From assembly GCA_023248955.1 (NCBI GenBank), contig JAHFDP010000009.1, forward strand, positions 1 to 59,028: DNA of 59,028 nt, in the 5' to 3' direction. The notes beneath the pieces were generated by a model that ran no database searches, had not been told where the DNA came from, and was given only the letters and a program-made list of their open reading frames with translations. The position numbers and the translations under genes were made by a program. The stretch is from Deltaproteobacteria bacterium (GTDB taxonomy: Bacteria > Myxococcota > Myxococcia > Myxococcales > JAHFDP01). This document shows, one piece after another, positions 43,578 to 50,721 of the stretch (positions are counted from its first letter, which is position 1; each line of letters starts with the position of its first letter).

Positions 43578-43801
43578 TGCACCCCGAAGATTTGGAGAGC
43601 GCGGAGACCGGCGAAGCTGGGCGGACCAAGCCCAGTAAGGCGCATCGTGGTCGCAAGGCGCTGTTCAAGCTCGGGCTGGCGCGCGGGTGGCTCTCGATCG
43701 ACGAGATCGAACGCGCCATTCCTCTCGACGCCACGAGCGCGGCAGAGCGCTGGTTGCTCTACTACTCGTTGCGCGCCGCACAAATTGAGATTCGGGAATG
43801 A
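43577..43801 (+). CDS. Standalone sigma-70 region 1.1-like small protein
   Basis: A 74-residue protein translated off the ftsH stop (TGATG). After a polar Glu/Lys N-terminus it reads ALFKLGLARGWLSIDEIERA and ends ERWLLYYSLRAAQIEIRE. The pattern (helix, G-x-L-S/T-x-x-E-I, helix, final strand) resembles region 1.1 of primary sigma factors, which mimics DNA in the RNA polymerase channel. No other sigma region is present. It may interact with RNA polymerase or with FtsH. The similarity was judged by eye. Confidence 0.6.
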   Translation: MHPEDLESAETGEAGRTKPSKAHRGRKALFKLGLARGWLSIDEIERAIPLDATSAAERWLLYYSLRAAQIEIRE

Positions 43802-43845
43802 ACGCATCCACTTGACAAAATGATGCGTGGCTCGCGCCATCCGAA

Positions 43846-43873
43846 TTGACACCGAGAGTGAACTGCTTATCGT
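43846..43873 (+). promoter_or_regulatory. Candidate sigma-70 promoter of htrA
   Basis: TTGACA (43846-43851), a 16-base spacer, then TATCGT (43868-43873), about 90 bases before the htrA start. The -35 is perfect and the -10 matches four of six. A second TTGACA at 43812-43817 has no -10 at the right distance. No sigma-E-type GAACTT box is seen. Confidence 0.4.
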
Positions 43874-43960
43874 TCCCGATCGAATTCGGGGAATGCTCGG
43901 CGCCCCGCGTTGTTCCCAATAATCGTAGCCAAAAATGAACGCTCGGAGAGGCCCGCCTTT

Positions 43961-45400
43961 ATGAAAACGATGACGATTCTCATTCTCATTTCGGCGGTCG
44001 CTTGCGCGCGCGCCCACGACACCTTCGCGCCCGATGCGCGCGCGGATGTTCCGCCGTTTGTGGGAAACAGTGAGGCCAGCGGAAACGGAAGAACGCTGGG
44101 GCCCATGCCTTCGCTGGCACCGCTCGTCAAAGAGCTGAAACCGGCCGTCATTAACATCGCCACGGCGACGATGCCGCGACGGCAGCGTATGGGGCCGTAT
44201 GGCGAAGACCCGATGCAGGATTTCATGCGGCGTTTTTTTGGCGAAGTTCCCGAGCAGCAGCAGGCGCGTCATGCGTTGGGATCGGGATTTCTCATTGGCG
44301 ACGGCCTCGCGCTCACCAACAACCACGTGGTTGAGGGTGCCGACAAAATTCAGGTCAAGACGGACGACGGCCAGGAATTCGAAGCGGAAATCGTTGGTCG
44401 CGATCCGAAGACGGACATCGCGGTCATTCGTCTGAAGGGCGCGGCGGCGAAGAAATTGCCGGCGGTCAAACTCGGCGATTCGGATGCGACAGAAGTAGGT
44501 GACTATGTGATCGCCATTGGCGAACCGTTCGGTTTGCAGGCCACGGTGACCTCGGGAATCGTGAGCGCGAAGGAGCGGCGCCTCCCCGGAGGAAGTCCGT
44601 ATGAAGACTTTATTCAGACCGATGCCGCCGTGAATCCGGGCAACTCGGGCGGGCCGCTCTTCAACCTGCGCGGCGAAGTGATCGGCATGAACACCGCCAT
44701 CTTCAACAATGCGGGCTTGCAGCAGAACGTCGGAATCGCCTTCGCGGTGCCGGTGAATCTCATCAAGGACGAACTCGATCAGCTCACGCACAAAGGCAAG
44801 GTGGTGCGCGGTTGGCTCGGCGTCGGTATTCAAGAGGTTACACCGGATATCGCGCAGGCGTTGGGGCTTGCGCAGGGCACGCACGGCGCGCTGGTGACGC
44901 AAGTGTTTCCAAATGGGCCCGCGGCCAAAGCGGGGCTCAAGGATGGCGATCTCATTTTGCGATTCAATGGAAAGTCGGTGAAGGATCAGTCCGAACTTTT
45001 GCGCGTCGTGGGCAGCGTGGGGCCGGGGAAGACGGTGCCGGTGAAGGTGCTGCGCGAAGGGAAGGAAAAGAGTCTCGACGTAACCATCGCCGAGCGGACC
45101 GAAGCCGCGGAGGAAGCGGGGCTCTCTGGTCATGCTCCCGAGGGGAACGATCCGCTGGGCATTGCGGCGCAGCAAGTTCGACACGGTGTCGTCATTGCGG
45201 ATGTGCAGCCGGACGGCCCAGCGGCGCATCAGGGGCTGGAGTCGGGCGATCAGATTTTGGAGATCAACCGGCAGGGGATCGGGACGATCGCCGACTACAA
45301 CCGTGCCGTTCGCGCGCTCGGGCCGGGGACGACGGCGCTGGTGCGGGTCAAGCGTGGAGCGGGCGCGATCTACGTGGCGATTCCAATTCCGCAGAAGTAG
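43961..45400 (+). CDS. htrA: Periplasmic serine protease HtrA/DegP family
   Basis: A 479-residue protein with a signal peptide (ILILISAVACARA), then a trypsin-like domain with His122 (TNNHVVEG), Asp152 (PKTDIAVI), and Ser229 (NPGNSGGPLF). Two PDZ domains follow at about 283-375 and 395-479. The LA-type loop is short. It degrades and chaperones misfolded envelope proteins. ATG 43961 has GGAGAGG upstream. The convergent murJ gene is 31 bases away. Confidence 0.95.
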   Translation: MKTMTILILISAVACARAHDTFAPDARADVPPFVGNSEASGNGRTLGPMPSLAPLVKELKPAVINIATATMPRRQRMGPYGEDPMQDFMRRFFGEVPEQQQARHALGSGFLIGDGLALTNNHVVEGADKIQVKTDDGQEFEAEIVGRDPKTDIAVIRLKGAAAKKLPAVKLGDSDATEVGDYVIAIGEPFGLQATVTSGIVSAKERRLPGGSPYEDFIQTDAAVNPGNSGGPLFNLRGEVIGMNTAIFNNAGLQQNVGIAFAVPVNLIKDELDQLTHKGKVVRGWLGVGIQEVTPDIAQALGLAQGTHGALVTQVFPNGPAAKAGLKDGDLILRFNGKSVKDQSELLRVVGSVGPGKTVPVKVLREGKEKSLDVTIAERTEAAEEAGLSGHAPEGNDPLGIAAQQVRHGVVIADVQPDGPAAHQGLESGDQILEINRQGIGTIADYNRAVRALGPGTTALVRVKRGAGAIYVAIPIPQK

Positions 45401-45431
45401 GCCTCTCGCGCCGTTGCCGTTTTCAACTGCG

Positions 45432-47039
45432 CTACCGTCGGCGAGCGCGAACGAAGCGAACCAACACCCCGAGCTCCTCGATGCCCAGGAGCGCGGCGGC
45501 CGCGGCATACGCGACGGTGCCAGCGGCGATCGCGCCGAGCGTGGCGCCACCGTTGGCCAAGAAAGTTTGCGACCCGAGTGTCTGCTCGGCGCCGTGCAGC
45601 GTGAGAATCGCCGCCCAACCGCAGAGCGCGCTCGCCACGCCCATGCGCCACAGTCCGCTCCACAAATCGGCCCAGCGAAGCGGCCCTCCGACTTGGCGAA
45701 ATCCGACCAAGAGAACAATGACGTTGACAAACGCGGTGAGGCTCGTTCCCAGCGGCAGCCAGCGGTGAAGCGAGTCGGGGGCTTGCGTCAAGTAGGCCCA
45801 TCCGCAGAAGGCGATGTTGACTACGACGGCGGTCAGCGACGCGACCAGTGGCACGCGCGGGCGTTCGAGCGCGTAGAAGGCGGGCGCGATCACCTTGACG
45901 GAGGCAAATGCGACGAGTCCCAGCGCGTAAAGTTGCAAGGCCTCTGCGGCGTGAACCGTGTCGCCCGCGTTGAAGCGGCCGTGTTGGTAGAGCAAGCGAA
46001 TGATGGGCGCGTGCAGCGTGACGAGGCCCGCTGTCGCCGGCAAAGTTAGAAAAAGCACCAGCCGCAGCGATCCCGAAAGCGTGTTGCGCAAACCTTCGGC
46101 GTCTTTGCTCGCCGCGCGATGGGCCAGGCTAGACGTGGTCACGGTGGCGATGGCCACGGCGAAGATGCCGATCGGAAGTTGCAGAATGCGGTTGGCGTAA
46201 TTGAGCCACGACACCGCGCCTGGTTCGGCCGACGCGTAGATGGTGTTGAAGAAAATGTTGAGCTGGACACCGGCGAGGCCGATGGTCGCGGGCGCCATGA
46301 GGGTGAGAATGCGGCGAATGCCGGGATCGTTTCGCACTTCTCGAAGCAGAAAAACGAAGCGGAAACCGTCGCGGTAAAGCGGTGGTGCGTGCACGATCAT
46401 TTGCGCGAATCCACCGAGCAGCGTGGCGACCGACCAGCCGATCACCGCGGCGCGTGGGGAGAGTCCAGCCAGGCGAAGAGTGGCGCCGATAAGAATGGAA
46501 ACCAGGTTGAACGCGGCCGGCGCGAGCGCGGTTTCTAGGAAGTGATGCCGGCTGGTGAGCATCCCCATGGAGACGGCCGCCATCGAGATGAGGATCAAAA
46601 AAGGCATCATGATGCGCGTGAGCGTGACGGTAAGGGCCGCCTTCTCGGGATCGAATCCGGGCGCCATGGCATGCACGAGCGGCCCCGCGCCGAGCATCGC
46701 GATCAGCACGAGAACGGCGAGCACTGCCATCACCGCTGAAAGGACGCGGTTGGCCAGGCGCCACGCGTCGGCGATTCCACGGTTGACGAGGTAGTCGGTA
46801 AACGTCGGCACGAAAGCGGCCGAAAGTGCGCCCTCGGCGAAGAGATCGCGCAAGAGGTTCGGAATGCGAAACGCGACATTGAACGCATCGGCGAATGGCG
46901 TCGCGCCGACGAGTGCCGCAAAAATCTGCTCGCGCAAAAGTCCCAACACGCGCGAAAGCAGCGTGGCCGCACCCACGCGTCCAGCAGATCGCGCGACGCT
47001 AGGGGGTGACGAAGCGTCGGCAGCGGCGGGCTGATTCAT
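45432..47039 (-). CDS. murJ: Lipid II flippase MurJ
   Basis: A 535-residue MOP-superfamily membrane protein with about fourteen helices. The N-terminal signature LLSRVLGLLREQIFAALVG, DAFNVAFRIPNLLRDLFAEG and ALSAAFVPTFTDYL is diagnostic of MviN/MurJ. It moves lipid II across the inner membrane for peptidoglycan synthesis. Start ATG 47039 precedes a short polar N-terminus. Confidence 0.95.
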   Translation of the reverse strand: MNQPAAADASSPPSVARSAGRVGAATLLSRVLGLLREQIFAALVGATPFADAFNVAFRIPNLLRDLFAEGALSAAFVPTFTDYLVNRGIADAWRLANRVLSAVMAVLAVLVLIAMLGAGPLVHAMAPGFDPEKAALTVTLTRIMMPFLILISMAAVSMGMLTSRHHFLETALAPAAFNLVSILIGATLRLAGLSPRAAVIGWSVATLLGGFAQMIVHAPPLYRDGFRFVFLLREVRNDPGIRRILTLMAPATIGLAGVQLNIFFNTIYASAEPGAVSWLNYANRILQLPIGIFAVAIATVTTSSLAHRAASKDAEGLRNTLSGSLRLVLFLTLPATAGLVTLHAPIIRLLYQHGRFNAGDTVHAAEALQLYALGLVAFASVKVIAPAFYALERPRVPLVASLTAVVVNIAFCGWAYLTQAPDSLHRWLPLGTSLTAFVNVIVLLVGFRQVGGPLRWADLWSGLWRMGVASALCGWAAILTLHGAEQTLGSQTFLANGGATLGAIAAGTVAYAAAAALLGIEELGVLVRFVRARRR

Positions 47040-47107
47040 TCGATTCTGTCGTTAGCATGGGCTTCACGGTTGCCCAAGAAAGAATCATGAAAACAATAGA
47101 CGGCCCA

Positions 47108-47122
47108 TTAATCGGTGATTAA
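47108..47122. promoter_or_regulatory. Operator-like palindrome TTAATC-GGT-GATTAA
   Basis: A perfect 6-bp inverted repeat with a three-base centre in an unusually AT-rich stretch (47040-47175) between divergent murJ and the 109-residue gene. The motif GGCCCATT occurs on both sides (47102-47109 and 47129-47136). This looks like a promoter with a dimeric repressor site. The regulator is unknown. Confidence 0.35.
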
Positions 47123-47175
47123 ATTCGGGGCCCATTCATTCCATTAAATTAAAAACCATTCAGAAGGATTCCCTA

Positions 47176-47505
47176 ATGCCCCGTCAGCGCCGCGTTTCCA
47201 CTCTTTCTCCCGAGCTTTCGAGCCTGGCCAATTCCTTTGCCGAAGCGGTGGCTCAGCTGGTCGAGCGCACCATCGCCGATCGCGTGGGCGCACGTGTGAG
47301 CACGTTGGCTGGGCGGACGATTGCGAAGACCAGCCGCGCAACGAATCGGCGAAAAGTTCACCGCCCGGCGCACACGCTGCGCGCCTGTCCTTTTGGGGGA
47401 TGCCAAGAGCCTTCGAAGGGGCCGCGCTACTCCTGGTTTTGCGCGGCGCACCGCGAATTGCCCGAGGGCGAGCGCGCGAAAGTGTTGGCCGCGGCGACGA
47501 CTTAG
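47176..47505 (+). CDS. Small protein with Cys/His zinc-knuckle-like motif
   Basis: A 109-residue protein with a downstream motif CPFGGCQEPSKGPRYSWFC followed by AAH (Cys-x4-Cys-x12-Cys-x2-His) that could bind zinc. The N-terminal half is helical (SLANSFAEAVAQLVERTIAD). The GPRYxWFC..H pattern recalls short zinc-knuckle segments seen in other myxobacterial small proteins. Upstream is AAGGATT six bases before ATG. No function known. It may bind nucleic acid. Confidence 0.7.
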   Translation: MPRQRRVSTLSPELSSLANSFAEAVAQLVERTIADRVGARVSTLAGRTIAKTSRATNRRKVHRPAHTLRACPFGGCQEPSKGPRYSWFCAAHRELPEGERAKVLAAATT

Positions 47506-47511
47506 CCGGCG

Positions 47512-47640
47512 CTACAAAGGCAACGTTACGTTGACAAACGTTCCCTCGTCCCGCTGGCTCGCGACGAGGAGCGTGCCGCCGTGAGCTTCCACCAAATTGC
47601 GCGCCAGGCCAAGTGGCAAAACCAACCGGCGCCGTCTTCA
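47512..47640 (-). pseudogene. C-terminal remnant of a histidine kinase ATPase domain
   Basis: The minus strand ends GLARNLVEAHGGTLLVASQ...GTFVNVTLPL-stop, the exact G2-box-to-end segment of HATPase_c kinases. A few codons upstream, EDGAG is in another frame, so a base is missing near 47603. No kinase body lies further upstream because the 5'-nucleotidase gene begins its C-terminus at 47662. It is a decayed fragment, possibly the old partner of the response regulator at 49255. Confidence 0.6.
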
Positions 47641-47661
47641 GCGACGCGCCAAGATCCGGGG

Positions 47662-49227
47662 TCACAGTTCGTGGGCCATTACATCTCGCGGCGACCGGAA
47701 ATATTGCATCGGCGAGTAGTAAAGAAAGTTGGACGCGCGGCTGGTGTAGAGACAAGCGTAGTCTTCGACTTGGTTGCCGAAGCGGGAATTTTCGTTGCCC
47801 TCTTTAAACACCAGGCCCCAGTAGGGATTGGCGCCGCGCTCGAAACGATCTTCCAAGGCCGCCGATTCCGCGATCACGTCGCGCAAGGCCCGGCGTAATC
47901 GCTCGAGGCAATTTTTTTCGCGACGCCGTTCCAGGTCGAGTTCGGTGAGCGCGGGATCGTCACGCAGGCGATCGGCGCGGCGGTCGAGTTGGTTCAAATG
48001 CAACTTGTGGTGGTTGATCTCGTCGTCGAGCCCCGTGCGCAGGCGGTCCAATTCGCGCAACCGCGCAATGTCGTCGGCGCGCGCGGCGGTGTAGGCGAGC
48101 TCCGTTTCCAACTCCTGGACCACCATGCAGGTGCGCCACAGCGAGACTTTTCGGTTGCGTATGATGTCGCCGTAAATGTGATCGCCGACGTAGAGCACGC
48201 GCTCGCCGCCGAAGCCGGCCAGCCGCTCGAGCTCCTGCAAATTTCCGCCTTGGTAAATGTGCCCGCGCTCGAGTGACGTGGCGGGACCGATCACGTTTCC
48301 GTTGGCGTCGATTTCCAGCAGCGGATGTCGTTCGGAAAAGAAGCCGGGTTTCTGTGCGCCGACGATCACGTGATCGAAATAGTTTCGCCACGAGGGATAT
48401 TCGGGGAGCACGCCGTCGAAAAGAAAGCGCATCACGGCGTCGGTGTAGTCCCAGTAGCTGTTGGTCAGCAGGAACGTCTTCTTGCCGCCCGAGCGCAGCT
48501 TGTGCAGCGCCGGCCCGAGCTCGGCATCTTTGACGATGTAGTGACCGAGATCCTTTTTGAGTTCGAGCTTGAGCGTGTTGTCGCGGTGCACTTCGTCGAT
48601 GCATTCGCGAATGTCGTCGTAGAGCCGCACATAATCAACCGCGCGGCCGTTGGCTTCGAACAGCTCGATGATCTGTGCGTAGAGACAGGCTTCCGGCAGC
48701 GCGAAGAGCGTGTCGATCCAGGCGTAGCGCGGCGGGCGCAGCGAAATTTTTTCGTTGCGGTAAGCGGCGCGCCGCTCTTCGGCGGTGAGCGGTCGCCGGC
48801 CGTGGTAGCAGCGGCCGACGTGGTTGTGCGCATCGACTTTGAATATATTTCCAAGTTGTTTGTCGACCACCAGTCCGCGAATCACGAAGGCGTGGTCGTA
48901 ACGAAGCGTCTGGATCTCGGCGGGGTAATTTTTCTTCGCGATCAGCCGCGCGATGGTCATTTCGAACGAGAGCGATTCGATGCGCCGCAGGTGATAAATC
49001 GCCAGCGTGTAGTCCATGTCGAAGCCGACCAGGTCGATATGGTCGAGCCGCAAATTGCGGTTGGTGAAAATCTGCCGGCCACGCTCGACCTCTTGGCCGC
49101 CGTGCCGCGTCTCCTCGAGCAGGTGCTCGATCTCGGCGTCGGAGAGTGGTGAGGCGGGTCGCGCTTCGGTGTCCAAAGGCTCGGCGGTTTGGCGTGCTTC
49201 GGCGCGCTTGGTCGAAGGAGGAGGCAT
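47662..49227 (-). CDS. HAD-superfamily 5'-nucleotidase (NT5C2/cN-II-like)
   Basis: A 521-residue protein. The HAD nucleophile motif is VGFDMDYTLAIYH, followed by RYDHAFVIRGLVVDKQLGN, the motif II region KTFLLTNSYWDYTD, and the motif III-IV region RVLYVGDHIYGDIIRN. A long coiled helical insert with LRELDRLRTGLDDE follows. It resembles the purine 5'-nucleotidase family that dephosphorylates IMP/GMP. ATG 49227 is used; a longer frame exists. It is divergent from the response regulator gene, 27 bases away. Confidence 0.9.
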   Translation of the reverse strand: MPPPSTKRAEARQTAEPLDTEARPASPLSDAEIEHLLEETRHGGQEVERGRQIFTNRNLRLDHIDLVGFDMDYTLAIYHLRRIESLSFEMTIARLIAKKNYPAEIQTLRYDHAFVIRGLVVDKQLGNIFKVDAHNHVGRCYHGRRPLTAEERRAAYRNEKISLRPPRYAWIDTLFALPEACLYAQIIELFEANGRAVDYVRLYDDIRECIDEVHRDNTLKLELKKDLGHYIVKDAELGPALHKLRSGGKKTFLLTNSYWDYTDAVMRFLFDGVLPEYPSWRNYFDHVIVGAQKPGFFSERHPLLEIDANGNVIGPATSLERGHIYQGGNLQELERLAGFGGERVLYVGDHIYGDIIRNRKVSLWRTCMVVQELETELAYTAARADDIARLRELDRLRTGLDDEINHHKLHLNQLDRRADRLRDDPALTELDLERRREKNCLERLRRALRDVIAESAALEDRFERGANPYWGLVFKEGNENSRFGNQVEDYACLYTSRASNFLYYSPMQYFRSPRDVMAHEL

Positions 49228-49254
49228 AATGGAAACTGGTCCAAGGATAACACT

Positions 49255-49932
49255 TTGACTCCGCCAACGCGCATTCTGATTGTCGAAGATGACCCGCGCG
49301 CGCTCAAAGCCATGGTCAAGCTGCTGGGGGCCGTCGCGGATTTTCGCGTGGTCGACGCGGTGCAAAGTGGCGAGTTAGCGCTTTCACGTCTGGTCGATCC
49401 GTGGCCAGCGGGTCCGCCCAATGTGGTGCTGATGGATCTCGAATTGCCCGGCATCGGTGGCGTGGAGACGACGCGGCGTTTGCTCGAGCAGGCCAGCGCG
49501 ATGCGGCCGCGTCTAGAAATCGACGTGCTGGTGTGGACGTCGTTCGCGGACGAGGACCATGTGTTCGAAGCGATGCGCGCAGGTGCCGCGGGTTATCTCG
49601 TGAAGGGAGCGCCGCGCGAACGGCTGGTGCGGGCCATCGGAGAGATCGCCGCCGGTGGAACCGTTTTGGAACCGCGGCTGGCGCGACGTTTCTGGGACTA
49701 CTTTCGCGGCCTCGATCGCGGTGCGCCGGTGCCCATGGTGTTGTCGTCGGAGGAGCTGGAAATTTTGCAGCTGGTGGCGAAAGGACTTTCGAACGCGCAG
49801 GTCGGTGAAGCGATTGGTGCGGGTCGGAGATCGGTGCGGACGGTGCTTACACGCATCTATGACAAACTCGGCGCGCGCTCGCATGTGGAAGCGGTGGTGA
49901 TTGCGGTGCGACGAGGCTGGGTGCGGGTTTGA
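49255..49932 (+). CDS. NarL/LuxR-type response regulator
   Basis: A 225-residue regulator. The receiver domain has RILIVEDDP, phosphoacceptor Asp61 in VLMDLELPGIGG, and the GAAGYLVKGAP segment with the conserved Lys. A linker precedes the C-terminal LuxR-type helix-turn-helix (LSSEELEILQLVAKGLSNAQ, VRTVLTRIYDKLGARSHVEA). TTG 49255 has AAGGA seven bases upstream. Its cognate kinase is not adjacent; the only kinase traces are the remnant at 47512 and the His-less protein at 22588. Confidence 0.92.
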   Translation: MTPPTRILIVEDDPRALKAMVKLLGAVADFRVVDAVQSGELALSRLVDPWPAGPPNVVLMDLELPGIGGVETTRRLLEQASAMRPRLEIDVLVWTSFADEDHVFEAMRAGAAGYLVKGAPRERLVRAIGEIAAGGTVLEPRLARRFWDYFRGLDRGAPVPMVLSSEELEILQLVAKGLSNAQVGEAIGAGRRSVRTVLTRIYDKLGARSHVEAVVIAVRRGWVRV

Positions 49933-49948
49933 GTGGCTCTGCCACGGA

Positions 49949-50365
49949 CTACGCGATCGAATCAATGCCGGCGGCGCGGGCCGCGTCTTGTAAATCCGTA
50001 TCGAGCGTGGCCATCCCGGCGTGCTTGCGAAGCGCTAAGTCGAGATAGGCGGCATCGTACCCAGACAGCTTGTGCGCTGCCGCCAGCGATCGAAGCCTAC
50101 CCGCTCCGGGTGCGTCCATCTCGGCGTCCGTTGCGATCGGAAGCTGACCCATCAAGTCGAGTGCTTGTACAAGATCGGCTTCGGAGATCCGCTTGCGACG
50201 GTTGGCGACGGTGAGCGCATTGGCGAGCTCGTACCAGAAGAGCACGGGAACCCAGAGTTCGCGCGGACGTGTCTGAGCGAGAAACCGATCGGCACGCGGC
50301 GACGACTCGTCCGGCAAAATCCAGGCGAGCGCGACCGAGCAATCCATGACCCAGCACGTGCTCAA
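49949..50365 (-). CDS. vapC: VapC-type PIN domain toxin
   Basis: A 138-residue PIN nuclease with VMDCSVALAWILPDE (first Asp), a WVPVLFWYELANAL segment (Glu), YDAAYLDLALR (third acidic residue) and MATLDTDLQDAARAAG. Such toxins cut tRNA or rRNA. TTG 50365 overlaps the antitoxin stop (TTGA); ATG 50347 is an alternative. Unlike the pair at 15.7 kb, this frame is intact. Confidence 0.9.
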   Translation of the reverse strand: MSTCWVMDCSVALAWILPDESSPRADRFLAQTRPRELWVPVLFWYELANALTVANRRKRISEADLVQALDLMGQLPIATDAEMDAPGAGRLRSLAAAHKLSGYDAAYLDLALRKHAGMATLDTDLQDAARAAGIDSIA

Positions 50366-50610
50366 AAGCGCCGTCCTGCTTCGATGAGCGACCGAACGTC
50401 GAGCTTGCCGCGAGCGTTGGCGCGAAGTTTTCGGAAAGCGATGACGATGTCGTCGATGCTTGCAGCTGGCGATTCAGGTGCAGCGGGAACCAAGCGGGCA
50501 ACGGCTTTTCCGCGCCGGCGGATGACGAAGCTCTTGCCGCGCTCCGCTTCGCGAAGCATCGCGGAAAGATGCGTCTTGGCAGCGAAGGCGCTAACGTCTT
50601 TGGTGAGCAT
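50362..50610 (-). CDS. vapB: Phd/YefM-type antitoxin (VapB)
   Basis: An 82-residue protein. VSAFAAKTHLSAMLREAERG then KSFVIRRRGKAVARLVP is the Phd/YefM DNA-binding N-terminus. The C-terminal IDDIVIAFRKLRANARGKLD would bind the toxin. It overlaps vapC by four bases and probably represses its own operon. The 50611-50721 stretch has an AT-rich TAGTTTAATAGACT, possibly the promoter/operator. Confidence 0.88.
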   Translation of the reverse strand: MLTKDVSAFAAKTHLSAMLREAERGKSFVIRRRGKAVARLVPAAPESPAASIDDIVIAFRKLRANARGKLDVRSLIEAGRRF

Positions 50611-50721
50611 TCAACTAGTTTAATAGACTGGTTGATAGGAATCAACGAGAACAGGAGCATCGTATTGGCTCCACCACAGCAGAGGCGATACGAATGACGT
50701 TCGCTGTGGTGCGTGGACGTT

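Noticed and set aside
47144-47755. Minus-strand frame over the kinase remnant and zinc-knuckle gene
   Set aside because: It mixes the shifted kinase remnant with antisense of the 109-residue gene. Only the remnant segment shows family similarity.
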